A DNA stretch of 64,000 nucleotides, from the NCBI GenBank assembly GCA_014802445.1, contig JAAVCF010000010.1, forward strand, positions 62,001-126,000. The letters are read 5' to 3'. Of this stretch, positions 23,996 to 34,600 are shown piece by piece. The notes beneath the pieces are model-generated. The model was not told where the DNA came from and searched no databases. It saw only the letters and a list, made by a program, of their open reading frames with translations. Source of the DNA: Bacteroides sp. (lineage in GTDB: Bacteria; Bacteroidota; Bacteroidia; Bacteroidales; Muribaculaceae). A program made the translations under genes and the position numbers. How positions within the stretch are numbered: the stretch's first letter is position 1; the number at the start of each line of letters is the position of its first letter.

Positions 23996-24784
23996 TCAGA
24001 TTTTGGCCATGAATCCCGATGAAGGGCACGGCACAAAGCGAAGCAGGGCCCGGCAGTGGGTGACGGCAGGGGCTCCGGCGCTGTCAATGTCAACGCTGAA
24101 AGTCAGGGGGCTGTCAGGGAGGGGCGCTATCTTTACGAGGGCTTCCGAGTCATATGGGGCCTCGCGGAGGTAGGCAATGTCGATGCGCTGGAGGCGGTGG
24201 CCGTCGTGGAAGCTCAGTGGGAAGCAATTGTCAATGTGTTCGACGTAGCGCGCCGAGTTGACGTGGCGGTTGAAGTCGATGTCGCTGTAAGTGAAGCGGC
24301 AGGGGGCCACAATGGAGGGGGCCTCCACGGGGCGGAGGCGCGGTTGCGGCGCAATGGGGCAGGGGCGCGAGCTGACCATGGCGTCGGCCATGTTGATGGA
24401 GGCCGGGCGACGCGAGGCTATGTTGATGCAGGCCCAGAGGGAGCGGGCGTGGCCCATGGGGCGGCCTTCGGCGTCGATGATGGAGGCGTTGCGCTCGCTC
24501 AGATGGCGGTTGATGGTCTCAATCCAGGTGACGATGCGGAAGGTGTCGTGGATGCGGGGCATGCGCTCCATCTCGATTGACATGCGCGAGAGCACCCATG
24601 CGTTGCCGTCGGTGAGGAGTTCGTCGTAGCCCACGCCGAGATTGTCGGCATGCTCGGTGGCGGCCACTATTATGCGGCGCTCAAGGGCGGCCATGGTGAG
24701 TTCGCCGCGTGCGCCTGTTTCAGCGGCCGACAGCCGCTCGGGGCGGGTGAAATAGTCAGATACCGGAGTGTCAGGAATGCACAT
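23996..24784 (-). CDS. Acyl-ACP thioesterase (FatA/FatB-like)
   Basis: About 262 residues with two tandem hotdog domains. The first (ELTMAALERRIIVAATEHAD, NAWVLSRMSIEMERMP) and second (DIDFNRHVNSARYVEHIDNC) match bacterial acyl-[acyl-carrier-protein] thioesterases; the N-R-H-V-N catalytic motif is intact. It hydrolyses acyl-ACP to free fatty acids. The gene follows ilvN and lies ahead of ilvC, an arrangement also known in other Bacteroidales. ATG 24784 is chosen; a TTG at 24817 overlapping the ilvN stop (TTGA) would add 11 residues and allow coupling. Confidence 0.85.
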   Translation of the reverse strand: MCIPDTPVSDYFTRPERLSAAETGARGELTMAALERRIIVAATEHADNLGVGYDELLTDGNAWVLSRMSIEMERMPRIHDTFRIVTWIETINRHLSERNASIIDAEGRPMGHARSLWACINIASRRPASINMADAMVSSRPCPIAPQPRLRPVEAPSIVAPCRFTYSDIDFNRHVNSARYVEHIDNCFPLSFHDGHRLQRIDIAYLREAPYDSEALVKIAPLPDSPLTFSVDIDSAGAPAVTHCRALLRFVPCPSSGFMAKI

Positions 24785-24813
24785 TATATTATTATATAAG
24801 GTGACTGAAGGTT

Positions 24814-25371
24814 TCAAAGATTGCTTCGGCGCAGCTGCTCCTCAGCCAGGAAGCGGTCAACAAACTCTATTGGCGAGCGGGTGACGGCGATGCGGCCCGA
24901 GCGCACAAACTGGCGGATGTCGTACTCCTTGAGCTCGTCAAAGAGGGCTTCGGTTTCATATTCGTGGCCGGTTTTTTCGAGCACGGTGTACTCGGGGTTG
25001 ATGCTGAGGATGCGGGCGTTGTGGCGGCGGATGATTGTTTCCATGCGGTTCTGCGACAGCAGGGGCTGGGTGGGAACCTTGTAGAGCGCCACTTCCTGAT
25101 AGAGAATGTCAGCGTCAGTGAAGAGGAAGGCTCGAATCACGTCCACTCCCTTCTCAATCTGCTTGACCACCTTCTCCATTGAGCGGCGGTCACTATGGCA
25201 GGTGATGGTGAACTTGTGGATGCCGGGGATTGAGCTGGGGCTGCCCAGGAGGGTGTCGACGTTGATACACCGGCGGGTGAAGATGGCTGATATCTGGCTG
25301 ATCATGCCCACATGGTTTTCGGTGAAAACGGCTATGGTGAACAGCTGGTGGGGGCTTGTGGGCGAGGTCAT
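24814..25371 (-). CDS. ilvN: Acetolactate synthase small (regulatory) subunit
   Basis: A 185-residue protein with an N-terminal ACT domain (FTIAVFTENHVGMISQISAI, then FTRRCINVDTL), which binds the feedback inhibitor valine in this family. A C-terminal ALS_ss domain follows (EVALYKVPTQPLLSQ, NPEYTVLEKTGHE, FVRSGRIAVTR). It activates and regulates the IlvB catalytic subunit. Its start overlaps the ilvB stop by 4 nt, ensuring equal synthesis. Confidence 0.93.
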   Translation of the reverse strand: MTSPTSPHQLFTIAVFTENHVGMISQISAIFTRRCINVDTLLGSPSSIPGIHKFTITCHSDRRSMEKVVKQIEKGVDVIRAFLFTDADILYQEVALYKVPTQPLLSQNRMETIIRRHNARILSINPEYTVLEKTGHEYETEALFDELKEYDIRQFVRSGRIAVTRSPIEFVDRFLAEEQLRRSNL

Positions 25372-27080
25372 GGGCGATATTTTTCTGTGGGGTTAAGGAG
25401 GATGTCGTCAACCGAGCCGCCGGCAGGGGTCATGGGAAACACCATGTCGGTCTCGTCGATGTTGATGTTGAGGAGATAAGCGCCTTTGTGGGCTTTCATG
25501 CGTGAAATTGCGCCATCCAGCTGGTCGCGGCGCTCCACATTCTCGGCCTTGATGCCGTAAGCGCCGGCAATGGCCACGAAGTCAGGGTTGACCATCGGAG
25601 TCTGGCTGAAGCGGCCGCCGAAGAACAGGGCCTGCCACTGGCGCACGTTGCCGAGGAAATTATTGTTGAGGATAATGATTTTCACATCGGTGCCATACTG
25701 CATGATGGTGCCGAGTTCCTGCATGGTCATCTGGAATCCGCCGTCGCCGCCGAAATAGAACACTGTGCGCTCCGGCGCGCCCATCTTGGCGCCGATGGCA
25801 GCGGGAAATCCGAATCCCATGGTGCCGAGGCCGCCTGAGGTGATGATGGAGCGGGGACGGGTGAAAGAGAAGTAGCGTGCGCCCATCATCTGGTTCTGGC
25901 CCACGTCGGTGACCAGCACGGTGTTGTCGTCGAAGGCTTCGGCGAGCTTCACGGCCACCTCGCCCATGAGCATGGGCCCGGCGGGGTCAGTGGGGTGGAG
26001 CTCACGCTCCATCACCTGCTCGGCCTCCACACGGGCATGAGCGTCAAACGTGGCGAGCCATTCGGGGCGGCGCGTTTCGCGGACCAAGGGGAGGAGGGCG
26101 GAGAGCACCTTGCGGGCATCGCCGTGGATGGCTGCTGTGGCAGCTACGTTCTTGTTGAGCTCCGAGGGGTCGATGTCCACGTGAATCACCTTGGCCTGAC
26201 GGGCGTAGGTGTCGAGGTCGCCGGTCACGCGGTCATCGAAGCGCATGCCCAGAGCAATCAGGAGGTCGGCCTTGTTAGTGTTGACATTAGGGCCGAGATG
26301 TCCGTGCATGCCGAGCATGCCCTTGTTGAGCGGATGGTCAGTGGAGATGGCGGCGCGCCCAAGAAGGGTGCATGCTACGGGGATGTCGGCCTTATCGGCC
26401 AGGCGTCGCAGCTCATCCTCGGCGCCGGAGATGGTGATGCCCTGTCCGGCGAGAATCATCGGGGCCTTCGAGGCGTTGATGAGGTTGGCCACGTTGATGA
26501 GGTCGGCCTCGCTCACCTCGGGGTCTGGGTTATAGCTGCGGATGTAGCGGCAGGGGGTGTAAGGCACGTCGGTGAGCCCCTGCTGGGCATCCTTGGTGAT
26601 GTCGATAACCACCGGGCCCGGGCGCCCTGTGGAAGCGATGTAGAAGGCGCGTGCCAGAGCCGAGGGAATCTCGTCGGCGGTGCGCACCTGATAGGCCCAC
26701 TTTGTCAGAGGCTTGGCCACGCAGACAATGTCAGTCTCCTGAAAGGCGTCAGAGCCGAGCCAGTTGGCACCCACCTGGCCGGTGATGACCACGATGGGGG
26801 TGGAGTCCATGAGCGAATCGCCCAGGCCGGTGAGCACGTTGGTGGCTCCGGGGCCTGAGGTGACAATCACCACACCCGTGCGGCCTGACACGCGGGCATA
26901 GCCCTGAGCGGCGTGGATGGCCCCCTGCTCATGACGGACGAGCACGTGGGTTATACGGTCAGAGAAGTCATAGAGAGTGTCATAGACGGGCATGATGGTG
27001 CCGCCGGGATAGCCGAACACGCGGTCAACGCCTTCGGCGATGAGTCCGTGCATGAGGGCTTCTGAACCTTTTATCTTCAT
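25368..27080 (-). CDS. ilvB: Acetolactate synthase large (catalytic) subunit
   Basis: About 570 residues of a thiamine-diphosphate enzyme that condenses two pyruvates to acetolactate, or pyruvate with 2-oxobutyrate. The TPP-activating glutamate lies in VRHEQGAIHAAQGYAR near residue 50. The TPP/Mg2+ motif begins GDGGFQMTMQELGTIMQYG and ends with LNNNFLGNVRQWQ. The FAD-binding central domain is present (GMLGMHGHLGPNVNTNKADL). ATG 27080 (MKIKGSEALMHGL) is chosen; the longer frame from 27197 runs into ilvD. It lies 31 nt after ilvD. Confidence 0.95.
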   Translation of the reverse strand: MKIKGSEALMHGLIAEGVDRVFGYPGGTIMPVYDTLYDFSDRITHVLVRHEQGAIHAAQGYARVSGRTGVVIVTSGPGATNVLTGLGDSLMDSTPIVVITGQVGANWLGSDAFQETDIVCVAKPLTKWAYQVRTADEIPSALARAFYIASTGRPGPVVIDITKDAQQGLTDVPYTPCRYIRSYNPDPEVSEADLINVANLINASKAPMILAGQGITISGAEDELRRLADKADIPVACTLLGRAAISTDHPLNKGMLGMHGHLGPNVNTNKADLLIALGMRFDDRVTGDLDTYARQAKVIHVDIDPSELNKNVAATAAIHGDARKVLSALLPLVRETRRPEWLATFDAHARVEAEQVMERELHPTDPAGPMLMGEVAVKLAEAFDDNTVLVTDVGQNQMMGARYFSFTRPRSIITSGGLGTMGFGFPAAIGAKMGAPERTVFYFGGDGGFQMTMQELGTIMQYGTDVKIIILNNNFLGNVRQWQALFFGGRFSQTPMVNPDFVAIAGAYGIKAENVERRDQLDGAISRMKAHKGAYLLNINIDETDMVFPMTPAGGSVDDILLNPTEKYRP

Positions 27081-27111
27081 CGTGGGGGAGGATGGGTGAA
27101 GTGGTGAGGGA

Positions 27112-28941
27112 TTACTTGATTGATCTGACGGCGCCTTTATCGGCCGAGGTGACGAGCGATGCGTAGGCGCGGAGAGCGGCCGACACGTGGCGGTCACGGT
27201 CAGCGGGTGTGAAAGCGAGCGCTCCGCGGGCCTCTTCGGCGGCGCGGCGTGCTGCCAGCTCCTGAGGCGTCACCTCAAGGGTGATGGAGCGGGCGGGGAT
27301 GTCGATGGTGATTATGTCGCCGTCGCGCACCAGCCCGATGGGGCCTCCGGAAGCGGCTTCGGGCGACACGTGGCCGATGGAGAGGCCCGAGGTGCCTCCT
27401 GAGAAGCGGCCGTCAGTGATGAGGGCGCAAGCCTTGCCAAGATGTTTGCTCTTGAGGTATGAGGTGGGGTAGAGCATCTCCTGCATGCCGGGACCTCCCT
27501 TGGGGCCCTCGTGGGTGATGACCACCACGTCGCCGGGCTTGATTTCGTCGCGGAGAATAGCGTCGACGGTGGCTTCCTGCGAGGTGAACACGCGGGCGGG
27601 GCCGCTGAAGCGGAGGATTGACTCATCCACGCCGGCGGTTTTCACCACGCAGCCGTCAGGGGCGATGTTGCCGGTGAGCACGGCCAGGCCGCCGTCGGTG
27701 GAGTAGGCGTGGGCCACATCGCGGATGCAGCCGTTGGCGCGGTCAGTGTCAAGCTCGCCGTAGTAGGCCATGGATTCGCCGAGTTTTGTGGTTCGCTTCT
27801 CGCCGGGGGCGCTTCGCCAAAGCTCGTCGGCTTCGTCGGAAAAGTCCTTGCCGCCGATGGCCCAGCGGTCAATGGCCTGTGCCAGTGTGAGGCCGTCGGC
27901 GCGCCGTGCAGTGGTGTCAATGAGGTTTGCGTCGGCCAGAATCTTCATGATGGAGAGGATGCCTCCGGCGCGGTTCACGTCCTGGATATGATAGTGAGAG
28001 TTGGGGGCCACCTTGCAGAGCACGGGGGTGACGCGGCTCAGGCGGTCAATGTCGGCCATGGTGAAGTCCACACCGGCCTCGTTGGCCACAGCCAGGAGAT
28101 GGAGCACGGTGTTGGTGGAGCCGCCCATGGCAATGTCAAGCGTCATGGCGTTGAGGGCCGCGGCGCGGGTGAAGATGGAGCGGGGAAGCACCGAGGTGTC
28201 GCCACGGAAATAGTAAGCTTCGGTCATCTCCACGATGCGGCGGGCAGCCTTGCGGAACATCTCGCGGCGGTTAATATGCGTGGCCACCACCGTGCCGTTG
28301 CCTGGCAGGGCGAGGCCGATAGCCTCGTTGAGGGAGTTCATGGAGTTGGCGGTGAACATGCCCGAGCAGGAGCCGCACGTGGGGCATCCCTTTTGCTCCA
28401 GGAGGCTCACAGTGGCATCGTCCACGGTTTCGTCGGCCGCCTCCACCATGATGTCGATGAGGTCCACTTGGCGGTCACCGGCCACGCCGGCCTCCATCGG
28501 GCCGCCGCTGACGAAGATGGCGGGGATGTTGAGGCGCATAGCGGCAAGAAGCATGCCGGGGGTCACCTTGTCGCAGTTGGATATGCACACCATGGCGTCG
28601 GCCTTGTGGGCGTTGACCATATACTCCACGGAGTCAGCTATGAGGTCGCGCGAGGGGAGGGAGTAGAGCATGCCGTCGTGTCCCATGGCAATGCCGTCGT
28701 CAATGGCGATGGTGTTGAACTCGGCAGCGAAGCATCCGGCCTTTTCAATTTCGGCCTTCACCTGCTGGCCAATCTCGTGGAGATGGGTGTGGCCGGGCAC
28801 AAACTGGGTGAATGAATTGACCACGGCAATCACCGGACGGCCTATCTGGTTTTCTTTCATGCCGTTGGCTCGCCAGAGGGCACGGGCTGCGGCCATACGT
28901 CGGCCTGAAGTGGTGGCATCACTGCGCAGGGGGAAACTCAT
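27112..28941 (-). CDS. ilvD: Dihydroxy-acid dehydratase
   Basis: About 609 residues. It dehydrates 2,3-dihydroxy acids to the 2-oxo acids of valine and isoleucine using an Fe-S cluster. Cluster and active-site motifs are visible: [13 protein letters not shown] near residue 120 and [18 protein letters not shown] near 190. Further family segments are [27 protein letters not shown] and [23 protein letters not shown] 28941 ([13 protein letters not shown]) is chosen; an in-frame extension to 29061 would include the promoter. It is first in the ilvD-ilvB-ilvN-thioesterase operon. Confidence 0.95.
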   Translation of the reverse strand: MSFPLRSDATTSGRRMAAARALWRANGMKENQIGRPVIAVVNSFTQFVPGHTHLHEIGQQVKAEIEKAGCFAAEFNTIAIDDGIAMGHDGMLYSLPSRDLIADSVEYMVNAHKADAMVCISNCDKVTPGMLLAAMRLNIPAIFVSGGPMEAGVAGDRQVDLIDIMVEAADETVDDATVSLLEQKGCPTCGSCSGMFTANSMNSLNEAIGLALPGNGTVVATHINRREMFRKAARRIVEMTEAYYFRGDTSVLPRSIFTRAAALNAMTLDIAMGGSTNTVLHLLAVANEAGVDFTMADIDRLSRVTPVLCKVAPNSHYHIQDVNRAGGILSIMKILADANLIDTTARRADGLTLAQAIDRWAIGGKDFSDEADELWRSAPGEKRTTKLGESMAYYGELDTDRANGCIRDVAHAYSTDGGLAVLTGNIAPDGCVVKTAGVDESILRFSGPARVFTSQEATVDAILRDEIKPGDVVVITHEGPKGGPGMQEMLYPTSYLKSKHLGKACALITDGRFSGGTSGLSIGHVSPEAASGGPIGLVRDGDIITIDIPARSITLEVTPQELAARRAAEEARGALAFTPADRDRHVSAALRAYASLVTSADKGAVRSIK

Positions 28942-29015
28942 ATTGTAATTATAGATGCGAAGTATAGACTGTAATGAATGCGACGCAAGAGCCTGCATAA
29001 GGCGTTTGCGGAGCG

Positions 29016-29047
29016 CAAAGTTATGGCAAATGGGTGTGAAAAACAAA
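29016..29047 (-). promoter_or_regulatory. promoter for the ilvD-B-N operon
   Basis: On the minus strand, TTTG (29047-29044) and TAACTTTG (29023-29016) are spaced by 20 nt. The leader of about 70 nt shows no run of branched-chain codons or attenuator hairpin. Confidence 0.8.
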
Positions 29048-29077
29048 CAATTGCACAACAATCTGCTTGCCGTGCAG

Positions 29078-29120
29078 GACGCAAAAGCAAGCGGGCGGCC
29101 CGAATGAAGGGGCCGCCCGC
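29078..29120 (-). terminator. terminator of the susC-susD-lipoprotein operon
   Basis: A perfect 10-bp GC stem (29091-29100 with 29111-29120) has a 10-nt loop and is followed on the minus strand by TTGCTTTTGC, 33 nt past the lipoprotein stop. Confidence 0.85.
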
Positions 29121-29152
29121 CGTGGGGGTGAAATTAATTCAGTGGAATGGGA

Positions 29153-30049
29153 TTATTCAGCTTCAGGCACACGCATCAGAGTGAACGAGTACATGATGTC
29201 AATCATACCGAGGTAAGAGGGGTCAAACACGCCGATACCGAACGAGGTGCTTGAGTCGCCGAAGGTGGCGGCAGTGTAAGTGGCGTTCCACTTACCGCGG
29301 ACGGGCTGGCCGTTTTCGCTGCCCTGACCGTTGATCCAGGTGATGCGGTCATAGCCGGCGTTGGGCATGGCGATGGTGCCGTAGTGGAACACGAGTTCGC
29401 CATACTTCTCTTCTTCGTCGTAATCGTAAACCATCTCCATCTGGAAGCTTCCGAGCACGCCGGTGAGCATAACAGTGCCACCGCCGTGGCCGTCAGAGCT
29501 GACGATTGACATGTTGACCTGCTCAATGAGGTCGGTGTCCTCACCGGTGTTCTGGTCAATGGTTTTGCCGGCGAGGATGTAAACGCCGGGGAGCTCGTTG
29601 AACAGGGGTGAAGAACCCTTGTCGAGGATGGTTACAGTGGTGGTCTTGTTGGCACCTACGGTTGCACCTTGAGCGCTGACGATGGTCACGTTGAAGGTAC
29701 GGTCGGGGTCAAGGCCACGGAAGTCGGCCGCACGGAATTCCACATCGGCGGTTGTAGCGCCGGCGGGGATGTTGATGCGGTCAGTGGTCAGGAAGAAGTG
29801 ACGGTTAGCGATAGCGGGATCGTTGCCGGTTTCGGTGCATTCAACGGTGATGGTGACATAACCGTTGCGGTTGCCGGTGATGGTGACGGGCACCTTGAAG
29901 AGACCAACGTTCTCCACCACCTCAACGGAGGCGTCTGCCATTTCTACAGTGGCTTCCGCGGTGTTGTATTCGAACTTGTCGTCATCATCTGAGCAAGCAG
30001 TGGCAAAGAGTGCCACGGCTGCCAGGGCAAGCATTTTGATTGATTTCAT
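29153..30049 (-). CDS. SusD-associated surface lipoprotein with Calx-beta-like domain
   Basis: A 298-residue lipoprotein: signal MKSIKMLALAAVALFATAC with the acylated Cys followed by SDDDDKFEY, an acidic stretch that resembles the Bacteroidota surface lipoprotein export signal. Residues about 35-145 look like a Calx-beta domain (VGLFKVPVTITGNRNGYVTI, DPDRTFNVTIVSAQGATVG). The remainder (YDRITWINGQGSENGQPVRG) is a beta-rich domain of unknown role. As third gene after susC-susD it probably binds the same nutrient at the cell surface. No glycoside hydrolase accompanies it. Confidence 0.75.
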   Translation of the reverse strand: MKSIKMLALAAVALFATACSDDDDKFEYNTAEATVEMADASVEVVENVGLFKVPVTITGNRNGYVTITVECTETGNDPAIANRHFFLTTDRINIPAGATTADVEFRAADFRGLDPDRTFNVTIVSAQGATVGANKTTTVTILDKGSSPLFNELPGVYILAGKTIDQNTGEDTDLIEQVNMSIVSSDGHGGGTVMLTGVLGSFQMEMVYDYDEEEKYGELVFHYGTIAMPNAGYDRITWINGQGSENGQPVRGKWNATYTAATFGDSSTSFGIGVFDPSYLGMIDIMYSFTLMRVPEAE

Positions 30050-30075
30050 ATTGTCAGGATTGTTGATTCGTTAGA

Positions 30076-31626
30076 TTAATAACCGGGGTTCTGCTGGCCG
30101 GCAATCTGAGGATTGACCTGAAGCTCTGCAGAGGGGATGGGCCAGGTGTAACGATAATCGTTGGGCTGGTAAACAACCTCGCGGCTTGCTGCCACAACAA
30201 CGGTTGCAGCCATGGGGTAAGAGAGGTAGTTCACATCGCTACGATTGAAGCCGAGGCCCCAGCGACGGAGGTCGCTCAGACGGAAGCCTTCGCCGAGGAG
30301 CTCGCGACGGCGTTCCTTGCGGATTTCGTCGCGCAGGGTGGTGCCGGTGTAGGGCGAGGGTTCGGTGAAGCGGCTGATGCGGTTCTTGCGAAGGGTCATC
30401 AGAAGGGTGAAGGCTTCTGACTCCATACCCAGCTCCTGAGCTGCCTCAGCGGCAATGAGATACTGCTCGCTCAGACGGAAGGGCTTGGCCATGTTCATGA
30501 GGTTGGGGGTAGAGGTCTGCATCAGAGTGGGGTTGCCGGGATACTTCACGAAGATGGGCACGAGGATGAGCTGACCATCGCTGAGGAGCTTGCGCTCGCT
30601 GAAGAAGGTGGTGTAGCGGATGTCGCGCTCGCTGTCGAAGAGGTCGCTCGGGCCAATCTGCACCAGTTCGGGCACGGGCATGTAGTCAGCCTGGAAGTCA
30701 GAAGCACCGATCCAAGCGCTACCGGTTGACGAGATGCCGAGCTCCGACTTGCTTGAAGCGGGACGGAAAATCAGCTCATTGTTGGTGTCAGTGGTCCACA
30801 TTGCGGCATAGTCGCTGCGGGTTGACAGGGTGTAGACGCCGCTGTTGATAACTTCGTTAGCGAGGTTATAGGCGGTGCGGAAGTCGCGCTGGAGCAGTGC
30901 GATGCGTGCCTGAAGAGACTTAACGGTCCAGGTGCAGAGGTAGTTTGACATGGGGCGGATGGCGCTCTTGTCAGTTTCCTCAACCTTCTGGAGGCCTTCG
31001 TAGGCGGCGTTGAGGTCAGCCTTGATGAAATTGTAGGTTTCCTCGAGGGTTGCGCGGCCTTTGTAAGTGGTCTTGTCGGCGCTGGGGGCATAGTGATCCA
31101 CCAGAGGCAGACCGAGGTTCTTGCCCTTGTTGTCGTCAGTGTAGTTGGGGCAATAGTGGTCAACGAGCCAGTAGTAGAAGAACGCGCGGCCGAAGCGGGC
31201 TTCAGCGATGTAGTGGTTAACGTCAGCTACGTCCTCAGCTTCGAGCTTGCCGCTCTCAACGAGCTCCTGAGCGTGGTTAAGGAAGAAGTTAACGTCGGCG
31301 ATGGCGCTGTAAAGGCCACCCCAGCATCCTTCCATGTCAGAGTCGGCTGAGGTGATGTTGCCGGTGTTGATGGGGCCAAGGCGGTTACCGTTGGTGATAA
31401 GGCCGAGGAATCCGTCCATCTGCATTTCGGGGTATGAGATGTAGCCGCCGGTTGAGAGGGCACGCAAGTTGCCGTAGATGCCGTTGCGGAACATGAAGCA
31501 GTCCTGAGCGCTTTCCACAGCCACATCATCAAGAATCACGCCTGTGGGCTCGAGGTCCATGCTGCACGAAGTGGCGAGCATAGCTCCGAGACCGAGAAGG
31601 CTATATGCGAATTTTTTCATTTTCAA
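30076..31626 (-). CDS. SusD/RagB family nutrient-binding outer-membrane lipoprotein
   Basis: A 516-residue lipoprotein (LLGLGAMLATSC, Cys about 21) of the SusD/RagB family. The helical TPR-like scaffold includes EARFGRAFFYYWLVDHYCPN, LCTWTVKSLQARIALLQRD, and the C-terminal LRDEIRKERRRELLGEGFRL with the DLRRWGLGF motif. SusD forms the lid of the SusC transporter. The adjacent susC starts 39 nt upstream. The ligand is unknown: there is no polysaccharide-degrading enzyme, sensor or sigma/anti-sigma pair beside this locus. Confidence 0.93.
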   Translation of the reverse strand: MKMKKFAYSLLGLGAMLATSCSMDLEPTGVILDDVAVESAQDCFMFRNGIYGNLRALSTGGYISYPEMQMDGFLGLITNGNRLGPINTGNITSADSDMEGCWGGLYSAIADVNFFLNHAQELVESGKLEAEDVADVNHYIAEARFGRAFFYYWLVDHYCPNYTDDNKGKNLGLPLVDHYAPSADKTTYKGRATLEETYNFIKADLNAAYEGLQKVEETDKSAIRPMSNYLCTWTVKSLQARIALLQRDFRTAYNLANEVINSGVYTLSTRSDYAAMWTTDTNNELIFRPASSKSELGISSTGSAWIGASDFQADYMPVPELVQIGPSDLFDSERDIRYTTFFSERKLLSDGQLILVPIFVKYPGNPTLMQTSTPNLMNMAKPFRLSEQYLIAAEAAQELGMESEAFTLLMTLRKNRISRFTEPSPYTGTTLRDEIRKERRRELLGEGFRLSDLRRWGLGFNRSDVNYLSYPMAATVVVAASREVVYQPNDYRYTWPIPSAELQVNPQIAGQQNPGY

Positions 31627-31665
31627 AATTTCTGTAATGTGAGTTGAATGAAGAGAGATGAATCT

Positions 31666-34600
31666 TTAGAATGTTACATCAAGACCGATTTCATACTGGC
31701 GGGTGTTGGGATAGTAGAACGCCACGATGTTGGTTTCGGGTTCGGGGTCGTAACCGGTGTAGTTGGTGAAGGTCAGGAGGTTGCGGCCGGTGAAGTGAAC
31801 ATTAAGACTCTGGAGATAGAGCTTGCTGAGCAGAGCTGCGGGGAAAGAGTACTGGATGGTGAGGTTCTTCAGACGAACGAATGAAGCGTTCTCAACCCAG
31901 CGGTCGTCAAACTGGAGAGCCTGACCGTAAGCGGGGATGTCAGTAACCTGGCCGGGTTCGGTCCAGACGTCGAGCATCTTGGTGGTCTGGTTGAAGTCAG
32001 TGGCGAAGTTAGAGTTCTGGCAGAAGTAGAGGTCATTGTTGAGCATATACTTCTTGGCGGCCCAGGTGAAGTCGGCCTTCAGGCTGATGCCCTTCCAGCG
32101 GAGGTCGGTGCCGAAGCCACCGCCCCAGGGAGCGTAGAGTGATTTGCCCAGAAGCACGGCGTCACGTTCCTGGTTGTACTCCTTGGTGAGGTTACCGTCG
32201 CAGTCAATCCACTGCTGCTGACCGTCACGGGGGTCAACGCCTGCATAGCGAACAGAGTAGAGAGCACCGGCGTCATGGCCAACCTTGTACTGCATGTTGG
32301 CGCCGGCCATGGTCAGCTCGTCCTGGTCGTTATAGAGGTGGGTGATTTCGTTGTGGTTGTAGTTGAAGTTGCCGCGAACAGCCCAATACCAGTCCTTGGT
32401 CTTGATAATGTCAGCGCGGATGTCGAAGTCGATACCGGTGTTGACCATGTCGCCGATGTTACCCCAAGCAGAGCCGAAGCCGGTGGTGTAGCTCCAGGGC
32501 ACTGCGAGGAGCATGTCGGTGGTCTTCTTCCAGTAGTAGTCAACCTCACCGGTGAAGATGTTGAGGAAGCCGAAGTTCACACCGAAGTCAAGTGAGTTGA
32601 CGGTTTCCCAAGAGAGGGTGGGGTTCTGGGGGTTGGAGATGCCGATGCCTGAGTTGCCCTGATAGGGGGTTCCGAAGGGAGCGACATAACCGAAGTACAT
32701 GTAGTTGCTGATTGAAGAGTTACCGGTGGTGCCGTAGCTCAGGTGGGCCTGGAGGTTGTCAAGCCAGGTGTAGGGGACGAGGAACTTCTCGTTCTTGAGG
32801 TTCCACATGGCGCCCACACTCCAGAAGTTGGCCCAGCGGTGACCGGGAGCGAACTTAGAAGAACCGTCGCGACGGTAGGTGGCTTCAACGAAGTAGCGGC
32901 TGTCGTAGTTATAAGAGGCGTTCAGGAAGATAGAGTTGAACGTCTGGCTTGAGATTGACTGTGAGAGGTCGCTGGGGGTGATGCTGGTGGCATTCGGGAG
33001 CAGCAGGGTACGGTTGTCCTGAATACCGCTTGCGAAGAGGCCGAAGCTTTCGCTCTTGGCTATGATTGATTCCTCGCCGAGGAGGGCGGTGATGGTGTGC
33101 TCTGAGTTGTTGCCGAATGAGATGTTGTATTCAGCGGTGTTGGTGTAGGTGAAGGCGTAGTAGCGGCCGAATGACTGCTGGTTGTAGCCCTCGGTGTTGC
33201 CCTGATAGTCAACGTAGTCACCCATGGGAGTGTAGTAAGGCTCACGCACGAAGCCGTAGTTGCTGATGCGCTGGTCATAGGCGTCAACGTTCTGCTGGGC
33301 GCGGATGGTGAGGCCCTTCACGGGGTTGAGCTGCTCTGAGAGAGTGGCGTTGATGGTCAGCTTGTTGCGCCAAACCGAACGTCCGGCTTCATTTGACTCG
33401 GGAGTGGGGATGCCTGAGAAGTGGAGCCACTCGGCACGGTCACCGAAGTGAGCCTGTCCGTCCTTAACAGTCCAGTAGTAGGGAGAGTCCATAGGGAGAG
33501 CCTTGCGGGCAAACACCATGGGGTTGGTCACATAGATGCCGCTGCCTGAGTAAACGGCGTTAGATTCGTTGTTGGTTTCATACTTGGTGTAACCGAGGTT
33601 AGTCTGGAGGCCAACGCGGAACCAGTCGTTAACGCGAGCGTTAAGGTTGAAGCGGAGTGATTCGCGGCGCATTGATGACTGAGCCACGATACCCTCGTTG
33701 GCGTAGTGGTTGAGCGAAACGTAGTAGCTGAGATTTTCGCCACCACCCTGCACGGTGCCGTCGATAGAGTAGGTGGGAGAGCTGCTGCTGTAAGTTTCCT
33801 TGAGCCAGTCAGTGTTGATGCCGTAAACTTCCCATGCGTTGCGCATGTCGTCAGATACGGGCAGACCAACTTTGTCGCGGAACTGGATATACTGCTCGGA
33901 GTTCATCATTTCCACACCGTCACGAGCCAGCTGTGACCAGCCCATGTTTGCGCGCACGGTCACCTTGGCCTTCTCGCCAAACTTACCCTTCTTAGAGGAG
34001 ATGACGATAACGCCGTTGGCAGCACGAGAACCGTAGATGGCCACTGAGGCAGCGTCCTTGAGCACGGTGATGCTCTCGATGTCAGAGGGGTTAAGGGTGG
34101 TGAACACTGATTCGCTCACGGGAGCACCGTCGAGGATGAACAGAGGGGTGGTGCCGGCGTTGATAGAGTTCACACCGCGCAGACGGATCTGATTGTCAGT
34201 GCTTGAGGGGTCGCCCGATGAAGAGTAGATTGAAAGACCCGACACCTGGCCCTGAAGAGCGTCCACGAAAGTGGCGGTGGGGATGTTTTCAAGAGCGTCC
34301 TCGCCCACAACTGACACGGCGCCTACGATAGAGCCGAGCTTCTTGGCAGAACCGTAACCGGTCACAATCACTTCCCCGAGTTTGTTGTCGTTGACAAGGC
34401 GGATGGTCATGTTAGGAGTGACCTTGACTTTCTGGGTGGCATAGCCCACATAAGAAACCTGGAGGTCCTTGACATTAGCGGGGAGCGAAAGGGAAAACTC
34501 ACCGTCGAGGTCGGTGGCTGTACCGGTTCCGCCGCCCAGGGGCATGACTGTTGCCCCGACCAGGGGCTCATCATTCTCTGAATCAACCACAACACCATGC

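Noticed and set aside
25995-26858. A 287-codon plus-strand open frame
   Set aside because: Antisense shadow of ilvB with low-complexity composition.
27709-28815. A 368-codon plus-strand open frame
   Set aside because: It lies antisense to ilvD, is His/Gly/Val-rich without any fold or motif, and results from the strong GC codon bias of ilvD.
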